Part shown: piece by piece, positions 16,067 to 23,680 of the stretch
Layout of the letters: each line of letters begins with the position of its first letter
Position numbering within the stretch: position 1 is the stretch's first letter
Notes under the pieces: generated by a model
What the model saw: only the letters and a program-made list of their open reading frames with translations
Databases searched by the model: none
Told to the model about the DNA's origin: nothing
Program-made: the position numbers and the translations under genes
Assembly: GCA_018061265.1 (NCBI GenBank)
Contig: JAGOUM010000025.1
Span: 1 to 37,546 of the forward strand
DNA length: 37,546 nucleotides
DNA from: Rhodoferax sp.
Lineage (GTDB): Bacteria; Pseudomonadota; Gammaproteobacteria; Burkholderiales; Burkholderiaceae_C
Direction of reading: 5' to 3'

Positions 16067-18759
16067 GCGTCTTCTCCCCAACCGGCCAGCACCCGATAGT
16101 CGTTGTAATTTTGATTGAGGATGTCCATGGCCATGCCGTCCTCTGGCGCGGTTGAGTCATCGTTTTCTTCAAGAGCAACTTCGATCAAACCCTGATCAAG
16201 CTGCTGGCGGCGCCACTTCCACGAGATCAGAAAACGTTCCCATAAGTGGGCTGCACCTTCATCAGCGACATTGGCATTCTTTCTGACCAGTCGAGCCTGG
16301 GGAAAGAAGTCTTGATCTGTTGCCAACAACTCGGCACTGTTGAGAATAAAGTAGGCCAGCCGGGGCCACTGCCCAGTTTTTTGTCGCTGCAGTTCGCCAT
16401 AGATCGCCAACTGCAGATGACGGTTGAGAGCGAGCTTGTCTGGGTACTTTTTGCCGCCAGACCACTTCATGTCCACAATGGCTTGTTGACCGTCCTTGCG
16501 CGTCAACAGCAAGTCGGCCGATCCTGCAATCTTTCCGCCAACAAACTGGCCGCTGACAGTGACTTCGGGCTCCACCTTGATCACATGGGCCGCATGAAGT
16601 TGTGCACGCAGCTGTTGCATGGCAAAACACAGCTTTCTGCGGAAAGAGGCCAAATCCTCATTCCTGCCTGGCATCAGCAGGATGGCACCTTCGTCAGCAA
16701 TCAAGGTGTCAAACGCAGGCTCAAACCACTTCAGGAATTCTTCATTGCTCTGGGTGAGTGCGAAGGGCTCAGTCACATAGTGCTCCACCAGATGGTGGGC
16801 CAAAGTGCCGTACAGCAGGAAGCTGTCGCTGATGTCCAGAATGCTGCTGGCTTTGAGTGCCGCAGGGTAGGTCAACACCCACTGGTAGGGGTTGAAGAGA
16901 AAGGACTCCAGGCTGGAGAACGACTCGGTTTCCCGACGCGCAATGGCGATGGACGGGGGCAGTTGCCACATGCGTTTTTGGGCTGGCAGCGGCTGGTAGG
17001 GTTGTGCTGTCAAACCTTTGGGGTTAGCGGCTGCATCTGGGCTGGTCAGCAGACTTTCGAGTGCCTGGGGTTTGGGTGGATGTTGCTTGTCAAACAAGGA
17101 CTCCAGCATCAGCCACAGTGGGTGCAGCTCAGACCCGGCACGCGGCAGAATCAGGGTGAGTTGGCGCCTGGCCGCAGTGATTGGCCGTTGCCAGTGTTCG
17201 GCCTGTTGGCTCAACAAGTCTGAAATCGCAGGCAAATCAACACCAGCCTCACGCAAGCTGGTTTGCTCGCGCAGGGACCATGGGTAGGCGTTGGGGATGG
17301 ATTGCGCTTTCAACTGCCACCAGATGACATGGTCTGCCGCCTCGGTCGCCGCGCCAGGTGACGTGATGCCACGGCAAGCTCCCAACTCCGCCACCAAAAG
17401 CGGGTTGGCGGAACCACGCGACGTGGCCTGATCCAGCAAGGTTTGCAATTGTTGCGGGTTGATGCGGCTGTCACCCTGCAGGACCAAGGCTCGAAGAGAA
17501 CGCAGGCAGGTCAGGGTTTGTGACTGGCCGCTGATGAAGGCCAGACGCTTGGCCGGATCAGTTTCTTGGGTACGTCCATGAAAGTAGTCAGCCAAGGCCT
17601 GAACCCGTGTGATCACGGCTTCCAGAGGGGCACCCATGGCCGGTTCAAAATGATCATGTTCCAGCCAAACACGAATACGGTGGCGGACATGTTCCCAGTC
17701 ATAGTCCAATTTGGTGCAAGCGTCTTGGATGTCTTGCAGGGCCGTGTCCCAGGCTTGCCCTTGCCCCATTCCGGGTGAGCGCGTGAGCATATTGGCCAAA
17801 CGGGTTCGGGCCATGCCAGGTATGGGGCAGATGGGATGGGTCAAAAACTCCAGCAGCCCAATCAGGTTCAATGGATTCCACAACTGCCCCAATGCAAGAG
17901 GCAGAACCTGCAGGGCGGGTCGGGCTGCACTGCTCTGCGAGAAACCTTGACGCGCCTGTGAGGCCGCCGCCAGTGTGTCATCAAGCATGGCTGCGTCCGG
18001 GGCAAGTAATAACGTTTGGCTTGCTTGGTCAGGGGAAAGCTTGGCCAATTCGTCAGCGAGCCAGTTGCCAGCCAACGCCCGGGTTTCCGACTGAACGATG
18101 CGCAGTGTCCCGTCGTCTTGCCACTTGAGTTTGTGTGGCTGTTGGCCTTGTTCCAAGGCACATAACGCCCCTTGCACCTGCGCAAGCATGGATGCGTTTT
18201 GGGGTGTTTCAGAACTGATGGCAGGCACTGCACTTTGGGCTACCAGCGGCAGTGTTTGCAAAACCACCCGCCAGGCTTTGGGCCAGGTTGATAACTCGTC
18301 CAGCAGGGTGACACTGGCGATGCGCGGCTTGCGTACTTGCATTGCTACGTGGATTTGGTGAAGTCGTTCACCGATGCCGGGTTCGAGCGCAATTTGCGTG
18401 AGGCCTTCAAGCGCCGACATGTCACGCAGACGCCTGGAGGTGGCCGATGTCAGATCGGTACCGTGCCAACACCATCCATGCAGGTGCCATTGGTCGCGCC
18501 ATGCCAATAACGTGGCGGCTGTACCCAACTCGTCAACGAGAAAGCTCTGGTGGTAAAAGCGGGTAGGGCTATCAATTTGTTTGAGTCTTTGGCGGTACTG
18601 AAGGATTCGCTCGGAGGTTGGCGCTTCAATATGCAACAGCCCCAGTTGGGTTTCGAGTAAGTTGAGCATGCCCAAAGGGCCTGTCGTGATGGCATCGAGT
18701 TGCTTTTGATGGACCTCACGATGTTGGCCATCAAGTTCCAGCCCCAATCGAATTTTCAT
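16063..18759 (-). CDS. AddB-like PD-(D/E)XK nuclease subunit
   Basis: This 898-residue protein has a C-terminal RecB-type nuclease: GTLAHHLVEHYV, then GSADLLLTRKDG, AIVDMKWSGGKKY near residue 760, and HLQLAIYGEL. These supply the His, Asp, Asp-x-Lys and Gln positions. The long N-terminal part is helix-rich and AddB/RecC-like in arrangement. Two usual AddB features are absent: there is no Walker A at the N-terminus, and there are no cysteines after the nuclease, so the iron-sulfur clamp of classical AddB is missing. The ATG at 18759 has GGAG nine bases upstream, and the frame can extend to a TTG at 18810. Coupled by ATGA to the AddA-like gene, it should form a two-subunit DNA-end-processing enzyme. 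Confidence 0.85.
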   Translation of the reverse strand: MKIRLGLELDGQHREVHQKQLDAITTGPLGMLNLLETQLGLLHIEAPTSERILQYRQRLKQIDSPTRFYHQSFLVDELGTAATLLAWRDQWHLHGWCWHGTDLTSATSRRLRDMSALEGLTQIALEPGIGERLHQIHVAMQVRKPRIASVTLLDELSTWPKAWRVVLQTLPLVAQSAVPAISSETPQNASMLAQVQGALCALEQGQQPHKLKWQDDGTLRIVQSETRALAGNWLADELAKLSPDQASQTLLLAPDAAMLDDTLAAASQARQGFSQSSAARPALQVLPLALGQLWNPLNLIGLLEFLTHPICPIPGMARTRLANMLTRSPGMGQGQAWDTALQDIQDACTKLDYDWEHVRHRIRVWLEHDHFEPAMGAPLEAVITRVQALADYFHGRTQETDPAKRLAFISGQSQTLTCLRSLRALVLQGDSRINPQQLQTLLDQATSRGSANPLLVAELGACRGITSPGAATEAADHVIWWQLKAQSIPNAYPWSLREQTSLREAGVDLPAISDLLSQQAEHWQRPITAARRQLTLILPRAGSELHPLWLMLESLFDKQHPPKPQALESLLTSPDAAANPKGLTAQPYQPLPAQKRMWQLPPSIAIARRETESFSSLESFLFNPYQWVLTYPAALKASSILDISDSFLLYGTLAHHLVEHYVTEPFALTQSNEEFLKWFEPAFDTLIADEGAILLMPGRNEDLASFRRKLCFAMQQLRAQLHAAHVIKVEPEVTVSGQFVGGKIAGSADLLLTRKDGQQAIVDMKWSGGKKYPDKLALNRHLQLAIYGELQRQKTGQWPRLAYFILNSAELLATDQDFFPQARLVRKNANVADEGAAHLWERFLISWKWRRQQLDQGLIEVALEENDDSTAPEDGMAMDILNQNYNDYRVLAGWGEDA

Positions 18760-18867
18760 AGACCACTCCCATTTTTTTATTTGATTGGAACTCAGTGTGA
18801 CACAGCGCAATGTCTTCGCTGCCAGCAGCGTGGCTGCGGAAAACTTGCTTTCACCGGGAACGCACCG

Positions 18868-19872
18868 TCATGTTGGTTTTTTCGATGTCAATGCATCCAT
18901 CAGGCTCTCAGGCGCCAACACCTCAACACTGTCACCCTGGCTGCGAATCCACCAAACCAGCATGGATGAGTCGGTCAGTGTGGCTTTGAGTTCACAGCCT
19001 CCCTTTTGCCCCACATAGGGCGTGATGACCTGGTTGGTAGCCAACGGGGATTCGGCCAGCAGCACGGCCAATTCATCCTTGACCCACAGGTGAAGGGTGA
19101 TCTTGCCGCCGACGCCAAATGCAAATCGGCCGTTGTCGTCGTACGCTTGCAGGTCAAAGTCTGGAGGGCGCTGAAAACGCAGGTTGGTGCATTTGGCCGT
19201 TTGAATACGGTGCAACGCCAGGTTGCGGGTGTCGTCATAACCCTCAAACCGACAGGGCAGGAACATGCGCACGCCTTGTTGGGCCAGGCCCAGTGGCATG
19301 ACCTTGGCCTGGGTGCGCTTGCTGACAGCATTGGTGTAGATGATTTCAAGCCAGCAGTTGTTGTACAGCGCCTGGCTGACTTGCTCAAACACCTCAGGCT
19401 TGATTTTTGGCGGCAACATGGGCAAGGTGGTGCTGACCACGCGCACCTTGCTCAGCCACTCTCGGGCACGGGCCACGGCCTCGCCTGAATGCATGGGTGA
19501 CAAATTGCGCCGGGCTTGTTCAAAAAAACCTTGCAATGACTTCATCAATGAGACTGGCAGTTGGTGGTGCAGGTGCTGTTCGGCCAGGGTCATCAACAAG
19601 GATTCCTGCTCGGTCAAACCAGGCAGTGACAAGCCTGGTGCTGATTCTTTCCAGCGGTAACCATAGGGGCGCGAGCTGTCATCACGCTCAATGTCGAAGT
19701 GTTCACACAAGGATTCAAGCTGCCGCTGGATGGTGCGCATGTCACGCTCATACCCGGCCTCTTTGAGCTGGATTTGCAGTTCACGCGAGTCAATCTTGCG
19801 CTGGCGTGGGATGCGCTTGAGCAGCTCCAGGCTAAGGTGCAGCGTTTCAAGGTTGTCGGGGCGTCGCGGCAT
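18868..19872 (-). CDS. WYL-domain transcriptional regulator
   Basis: The 334-residue protein starts MPRRPDNLETLHLSLELLKR, with an N-terminal winged helix (residues about 5-75, RTIQRQLESLCEHFDIERD). A central WYL domain follows (WLEIIYTNAVSKRTQAKVMP, GLAQQGVRMFLPCRFEGYDD, LALHRIQTAKCTNLRF), and then the WCX extension at the end. WYL proteins of this BrxR/CapW type sit at the head of defence operons and act as repressors, probably responding to nucleic-acid ligands. It lies 108 bp before the AddB-like gene in the same direction. The start is uncertain: this ATG lacks a Shine-Dalgarno, whereas the same frame stays open to a GTG at 20142 preceded by AAGAGGAATTCATC. The 90 extra residues are unlike known WYL proteins. 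Confidence 0.88.
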   Translation of the reverse strand: MPRRPDNLETLHLSLELLKRIPRQRKIDSRELQIQLKEAGYERDMRTIQRQLESLCEHFDIERDDSSRPYGYRWKESAPGLSLPGLTEQESLLMTLAEQHLHHQLPVSLMKSLQGFFEQARRNLSPMHSGEAVARAREWLSKVRVVSTTLPMLPPKIKPEVFEQVSQALYNNCWLEIIYTNAVSKRTQAKVMPLGLAQQGVRMFLPCRFEGYDDTRNLALHRIQTAKCTNLRFQRPPDFDLQAYDDNGRFAFGVGGKITLHLWVKDELAVLLAESPLATNQVITPYVGQKGGCELKATLTDSSMLVWWIRSQGDSVEVLAPESLMDALTSKKPT

Positions 19873-20239
19873 GGGCAATTTTGCAGGCGAATCGACCAAA
19901 ATAGGCCGTGCCCTAGTGTATGGAGGTTTGCTTGTGTTTTTGAACGCCACGCACAGCATTGTTGCCTGGTCTGCGTCAAAGTGTGTCGCAGGATTTGGCG
20001 ATGTTTGATTGGAGGAGGAGCGTCTGCAGCGTTTGGCGTGTCTGTCGCCCCCATGAATCAGCACGCGCAATGCCCATAGACCAACGATGGGGGCGGTCTC
20101 CAGTGAACTTTGTCCAAACGGGAGACGACGACCTTTTGCCACGATGAATTCCTCTTGATGGAATTTAATTCAGAAATGGTCGATATCTGATTTGCCAACT
20201 GCCCAGATGATCGTGCGAGTAAGAATGTGAACGGCGGTA

Positions 20240-20374
20240 CGACAGGCGACACAACATACGCGACTGTCATTCTGACAGGCGAACCAATGTTGTCGGCGCC
20301 GACGCGACACGCAAATCGACACGCAAATCGACAGGCAAATTAAAATGCAACGACATGCGTGTTGACAGGCGAAT
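20240..20374. repeat. Series of 12-bp iteron-like repeats, consensus YGACASGCRAAT
   Basis: Copies are CGACAGGCGAC (20240-20250), TGACAGGCGAAC (20273-20284), CGACACGCAAAT (20305-20316 and again 20317-20328), CGACAGGCAAAT (20329-20340), CGACATGCGTGT (20351-20362) and TGACAGGCGAAT (20363-20374). Five of them fall into near-perfect 12-bp tandem phase. A further related GCAGGCGAATCGAC lies at 19883-19896, just before the chosen WYL start. The series sits upstream of the WYL gene and may be a multi-site operator. A plasmid-style iteron function is a less likely alternative. Confidence 0.65.
20264..20278. promoter_or_regulatory. 15-bp palindrome CTGTCATTCTGACAG
   Basis: The arms CTGTCA and TGACAG are perfect reverse complements around a 3-base centre. 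The right arm is also the start of one of the 12-bp repeats. The site is 122 bp upstream of the GTG at 20142 and is a good candidate for a WYL-dimer operator. Confidence 0.5.
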
Positions 20375-20440
20375 CAATTCATCAGCAGCGCGAGAGTGAC
20401 AGAAACTCACTGTGCAGGGTAAGGGCCTTGTGCCCACGTC

Positions 20441-20455
20441 TTTTGCGTCGCAAAA
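20441..20455. promoter_or_regulatory. 15-bp palindrome TTTTGCGTCGCAAAA
   Basis: The 7-bp arms TTTTGCG and CGCAAAA are perfect around a single central T. It stands apart from the 12-bp repeats and could be an operator for a different regulator. As a hairpin it has no room for a loop, so a terminator role is unlikely. Confidence 0.45.
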
Positions 20456-20698
20456 AACTTGGCATCGGCCCCCTGCTCAGGGCGTTGCCCCGAGACCCCA
20501 GTCAACCAGCGATAACCATGTCGCGCTTCGCTTGACGCGTCCATGCCTGGTGTTTTGCAAACCATTCTGTCGTTGGCAAGGCAGCACAGCAGGAAAGCAT
20601 GACCGAAACCGCGCGACAAGGTGGGCGAGCTGAAAGGGGCAGGGATTGGTGCAAAGGATAAACATGAATGAATCAACTTCATCATATGTAAATGCTCC

Positions 20699-20790
20699 CA
20701 CTTTGCCACCATCCCGTCCCCACTTTGCCCCCAACCCCAAACCACCCTCAAACCCGCATCCATGCTCGATTTTTGCCATTTGCCCCCACT
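20699..20790 (-). repeat. G-rich short repeats downstream of the integrase gene
   Basis: Read on the minus strand, this stretch has TTGGGGGCAAAGTGG (20721-20734 region), a variant GGTGGCAAAGTGG (near 20699) and AGTGGGGGCAAATGG (20775-20790). The shared core GGGGGCAAA resembles the TTTGGGGGCA pair on the opposite side of the integrase gene, in inverted orientation. They may be arm-type binding sites for the recombinase or an excision factor. Confidence 0.35.
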
Positions 20791-20851
20791 GCCCCTCCAA
20801 TTTCCAGCGGTAGCACCCGGGGTGCGGGTCAAAACATGCCTGGCGCGGCCA

Positions 20852-22057
20852 TCAAGCGACCTGCGTTGGCATCTTCAACACGTTTCCAGACTGGCGGCCA
20901 TCCAGATAGTCAGCCCACCATTGCATCACCTTCACCCGATCTTCAAGGTAGGTGCTTCGGTGGTAGGCGGCCCGGATTTCGTTTGCTTCTTTATGGGCTA
21001 GCTGGCGTTCGATCACGTCAGGATTCCAGCCACATTCGTTGGCCACCGTGGAAAACAGCGCCCTGAAACCATGGGCGGTTGCCGTGTTTTTGTAGCCCAT
21101 GCGTGCCAGGGCTGAATTGAAGGTGTTTTCACTCAGGGGCTTTGACGGATAGCTCGGGCTGGGGAACACCAGTTCACGCTTGCCGCTGAGTTTTTGCATG
21201 GTGCGCAACACTTCAAGGGCTTGGGTTGAAAGTGGCACCCGGTGCTCTACGCGCATCTTCATTCGCTGCGCCGGGATCGTCCACAGCGCCGCGTCAAGGT
21301 CGAATTCGGCCCAGCGTGCGCCGCGTGTTTCGCCCGGCCTGGTCGCCGTCAGGATCAACAGCCTCAGTGCGTGAGCCGTACTGGGATCACCGTCATAGGC
21401 GGCCAGCTTGGGCAGGAAGGCAGGCAGTTCTTTGTCAGACATCGCGGGCCGGTGCTGCACCTGCCGGGGTTGCAGGATTTCAGACGGAACCAGATCAAGC
21501 ATGGGGTTTGTTTCAATGCGTTCATGGATCACCGCCCAACGGTAAACCGCCTTGATCCGCTGCAACACCCTGCCCGCTTGATCGCTGGCACCCCGGGTTT
21601 CGATCAGCTTGACGGCCGCCATGATTTCGCCGGGCTTGATGGATGCCAGCGGCCGTGCGCCCAGTGTCTTGAAAATGTCCGCTTCAAGGGATGCCCGGAT
21701 ACGGGCAGCGGTTTCAACGTCCCACCGGGCGGCCTGGTGCTTCATCCAGTCAAGGGCAACCGCTTCAAGGGTGTTCACTGATTCGTGCACCGCCTTGGCT
21801 TTTTCAGCCTTGCGCAGTTCGCCGGGATCGCCGCCGTCTTTCAGCACTTTTCGGGCTTCATTGGCCAGGTCGCGGGCGCCCTTCAGGGTCACGCCAGGAT
21901 ACACACCAAAGGCAAGGCGCTTTTCTTTGCCGCCGTGTCGGTACTTCAAACGCCAGTAGCGGCCGCCCGCTTTGGTCAGTTCCAGATAAAGGCCACCTCC
22001 GTCAAAGTGTTTGCCGGGGTCGGTCAGGTTTCGTAGTTGCGCATCGGTCAGGGCCAT
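20852..22057 (-). CDS. P4-like tyrosine integrase
   Basis: This 401-residue site-specific recombinase integrates and excises the island. The DUF4102-type N-terminus opens MALTDAQLRNLTDPGKHFDG, followed by YLELTKAGGRYWRLKYRHGG. The catalytic domain shows the first Arg in LTATRPGETRGARWAEF, His-x-x-Arg in HGFRALFSTVANE, the second His in QLAHKEANEI, and the tyrosine region AAYHRSTYLEDRV. It ends VMQWWADYLDG, as P4-type integrases do. The ATG at 22057 is favoured over an upstream TTG (22117) because the family begins there. Its 5' end faces the island boundary and the EPS locus, so the attachment site should lie just to the right. No tRNA was found there. Confidence 0.95.
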   Translation of the reverse strand: MALTDAQLRNLTDPGKHFDGGGLYLELTKAGGRYWRLKYRHGGKEKRLAFGVYPGVTLKGARDLANEARKVLKDGGDPGELRKAEKAKAVHESVNTLEAVALDWMKHQAARWDVETAARIRASLEADIFKTLGARPLASIKPGEIMAAVKLIETRGASDQAGRVLQRIKAVYRWAVIHERIETNPMLDLVPSEILQPRQVQHRPAMSDKELPAFLPKLAAYDGDPSTAHALRLLILTATRPGETRGARWAEFDLDAALWTIPAQRMKMRVEHRVPLSTQALEVLRTMQKLSGKRELVFPSPSYPSKPLSENTFNSALARMGYKNTATAHGFRALFSTVANECGWNPDVIERQLAHKEANEIRAAYHRSTYLEDRVKVMQWWADYLDGRQSGNVLKMPTQVA

Positions 22058-22078
22058 GATGGGGGGTATCCTTGAGAG

Positions 22079-22100
22079 TTTGGGGGCACATTTGGGGGCA
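22079..22100 (+). repeat. Tandem TTTGGGGGCA direct repeat next to the integrase start
   Basis: Two exact 10-base copies (22079-22088 and 22091-22100) are separated by CA, giving a 12-bp period. A relaxed third copy may follow (TTTTGCGCCA). They lie just upstream of the integrase start and overlap any int leader. Binding sites for the recombinase or for int autoregulation are plausible. Confidence 0.5.
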
Positions 22101-22117
22101 TTTTGCGCCACTTTCAA

Positions 22118-22357
22118 AACAGACTCTAGGATTCATAAGGGCTGCAGCCGTGACTTCGGGTGCGGCCCCGGCACCAGCGCCTTCTAGGCTGGTTTGTTGA
22201 TTCCCCCTCCTCGCTCCGTTTCGTTATTTATTTCATTTCGTTGGGCAACACGCACAGTTTGTGGCCTGTGTTGTATGCAGGGCGTTGCCGCTTGCGGGTT
22301 TGTCGCGAGATAATCGCGACTCTTTTGAGCCGGTGTGCTCATGCTTGATTCCCATGT
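22118..22357. other. Junction region between the island and the EPS locus
   Basis: This 240-bp stretch between the integrase and epsL should contain the attachment site. No complete tRNA could be folded on either strand. It holds a bulged stem (ACCAG...CTGGT, 22173-22193), a loose inverted repeat CAACAC/GTGTTG (22246-22251 and 22268-22273) and the perfect hairpin at 22302-22320. The open minus-strand frame 22184-22393 is not supported by composition or a ribosome site. Confidence 0.45.
22302..22326 (+). terminator. Hairpin GTCGCGA-GATAA-TCGCGAC followed by TCTTTT
   Basis: A perfect 7-bp stem (22302-22308 and 22314-22320), five GC pairs, with a 5-base loop and a T-rich tail on the plus strand. 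This has the form of a Rho-independent terminator and lies 32 bp upstream of the epsL frame. It could end a former upstream plus-strand gene or act as an attenuator of the EPS operon. An operator role is the alternative. Confidence 0.5.
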
Positions 22358-23644
22358 TTGCCGGAAGTTGAACTCCAAGTGTGCCGAACCCAACCAGCCC
22401 TCGGGCCGACCAGGATCAGACCCACCCCTTTCGGTGATTTACATAGCGCGTCGGCTGCTGTCTGGCTGGTGGCCGCTTTGGGATTGATTTACGCCAAAGC
22501 GTCTCATGCCGACGACTGGCTGGTGCTCAAGGTCAGTACCGCGCTGGTGCATGACGACAATATTTTCCGCCTGCCCGCGGGCAATACCAGTGCCTTGATC
22601 GGACGCCCCAATGCCCGGGAACAGGTGTTTGTCGTGACGACCGACGCGGAACTCAAGTTCAGCCACAGCTTGCAGGCACTGGATATTGAGCTTCAGCAGT
22701 CCAGCGCGCGGCATGCCAATTTTGGGTATCTTGACAACACGACTCACAGCTATTCGGCGACATGGCGCTGGGCCTATTCGCCACGCATCCATGGCACGCT
22801 GAGTTCGAACCGCAAGGAAACCACAGACGCCTTCACCGGCGAGCAGGATTTCACCGAGCTGAATCAGCAGACCACCAGCACCACACGGTTGACCGGCATC
22901 TACGAGGTGGATGGAAACTGGCGGGTAACCGGTGGTGCAGCGCGGGTTTCCGAGCGCAGCCTTCAGGAGAAGCCTGGTCAAGTCGACAGCACTGCAACCC
23001 TTGGTCAGGTGGGTTTGGGTTATGTATTTGCCAGTGGTAACACCGCCAGTTACCTGATCCGTGAAGCCAGTGGAAAGTATCAGGGCAAGGTGTTGCCTTC
23101 GCCGGAACTGCTTGACGACCGTTTCAAGCAACAAGACCATGAATTGCGGGTGAGCTGGTCGATTGACGGCAAGACCACTGCGCAGTTGATGGCGATGTAC
23201 GTACAACGTCGCCACCCGAATTACCCCCAGCGCGATTACCGTGGCATGAATGGAGCAGCCAATCTGAACATTCAGCTGTCAGGCAAAACGGCAATGAATC
23301 TGGGCGTTTCGCGGGAGCTGTCCAGCTACCAGACCGCCAACTCCAATTTCAGCCAGGTCGATCGACTGGCCTTGGGCGGTGTCTGGTCGATTTCACCCAA
23401 AATGCAGGCCCGGGCCCGCTACGAGCTTGGTCACTGGAACTACAAGGGCACACCGACTGCGTCGACAACACCGTCGGTTGCACGAAAAGACATCACCCAT
23501 GAAACGGCGGTATCGCTGGAATGGCAACCCTACACCTTTGTGGCATTCACTCTGGCGCTGCAGAAGTCCATGCGAAAAACCAACCTGCCCGACCTGGATT
23601 ACGACAGCGAAATGGTCAATTTGTCTGCACAATTCATTTACTGA
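22358..23644 (+). CDS. epsL: EpsL-type outer-membrane beta-barrel protein
   Basis: This protein resembles EpsL of exosortase-associated beta-proteobacterial EPS loci, an outer-membrane barrel thought to help exopolysaccharide exit. A signal-peptide-like segment (SAAVWLVAALGLIYAKASHA, then DDW) is followed by VSTALVHDDNIFRLPAGN, typical of EpsL, and then by alternating amphipathic strands to a C-terminal aromatic residue (NLSAQFIY). The frame has no ATG. Only TTG at 22358 or GTG at 22379 precede the signal segment, leaving an odd 25-30-residue Pro/Arg-rich extension. The 5' end therefore looks altered, perhaps by the island next door. Mature-protein length and the strand pattern look intact. 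epsE follows after 36 bp. Confidence 0.82.
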   Translation: MPEVELQVCRTQPALGPTRIRPTPFGDLHSASAAVWLVAALGLIYAKASHADDWLVLKVSTALVHDDNIFRLPAGNTSALIGRPNAREQVFVVTTDAELKFSHSLQALDIELQQSSARHANFGYLDNTTHSYSATWRWAYSPRIHGTLSSNRKETTDAFTGEQDFTELNQQTTSTTRLTGIYEVDGNWRVTGGAARVSERSLQEKPGQVDSTATLGQVGLGYVFASGNTASYLIREASGKYQGKVLPSPELLDDRFKQQDHELRVSWSIDGKTTAQLMAMYVQRRHPNYPQRDYRGMNGAANLNIQLSGKTAMNLGVSRELSSYQTANSNFSQVDRLALGGVWSISPKMQARARYELGHWNYKGTPTASTTPSVARKDITHETAVSLEWQPYTFVAFTLALQKSMRKTNLPDLDYDSEMVNLSAQFIY

Positions 23645-23680
23645 CCCGCCTCAACCCACAGCCATTTTCGGCAGATTGCC

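Larger units (their letters stand above)
20143..20851. other. Intergenic control region between the WYL and integrase genes
   Basis: Roughly 700 bases without a convincing gene. The part nearest the WYL gene contains the 12-bp repeat series (20240-20374) and a 15-bp palindrome (20264-20278). A second 15-bp palindrome lies at 20441-20455. The part nearest the integrase is pyrimidine-rich on the plus strand and carries several CTTTGCCCCCA-type copies (20699-20790). The minus-strand open frame 20407-20832 has skewed composition and no ribosome site, so it is not called. The WYL promoter should lie here. Confidence 0.55.

Noticed and set aside
16246-17223. 325-codon plus-strand frame
   Set aside because: Antisense shadow of the AddB-like nuclease gene; no family features.
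20240-20374. CRISPR array
   Set aside because: The repeats are only 12 bp, contiguous and degenerate, with no unique spacers and no cas genes in the window.
20407-20832. 141-codon minus-strand open frame between the WYL and integrase genes
   Set aside because: It has Trp/Gly/Pro-heavy skewed composition and no ribosome site, and it overlaps palindromes and G-rich repeats. Most likely non-coding.
22118-22360. tRNA gene as integration target beside the integrase
   Set aside because: Both strands were scanned. GATTCCCCCTCCTCGCTCCG looks superficially like a tRNA 3' end, but no matching acceptor 5' half, D-arm or anticodon arm could be found.
22184-22393. Small minus-strand frame with a plausible start (MSTPAQKSRDYLATNPQ)
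   Set aside because: The N-terminus looks protein-like, but there is no good ribosome site, the tail is low in hydrophobic residues, and it overlaps the terminator-like hairpin. Kept only as a remote possibility.
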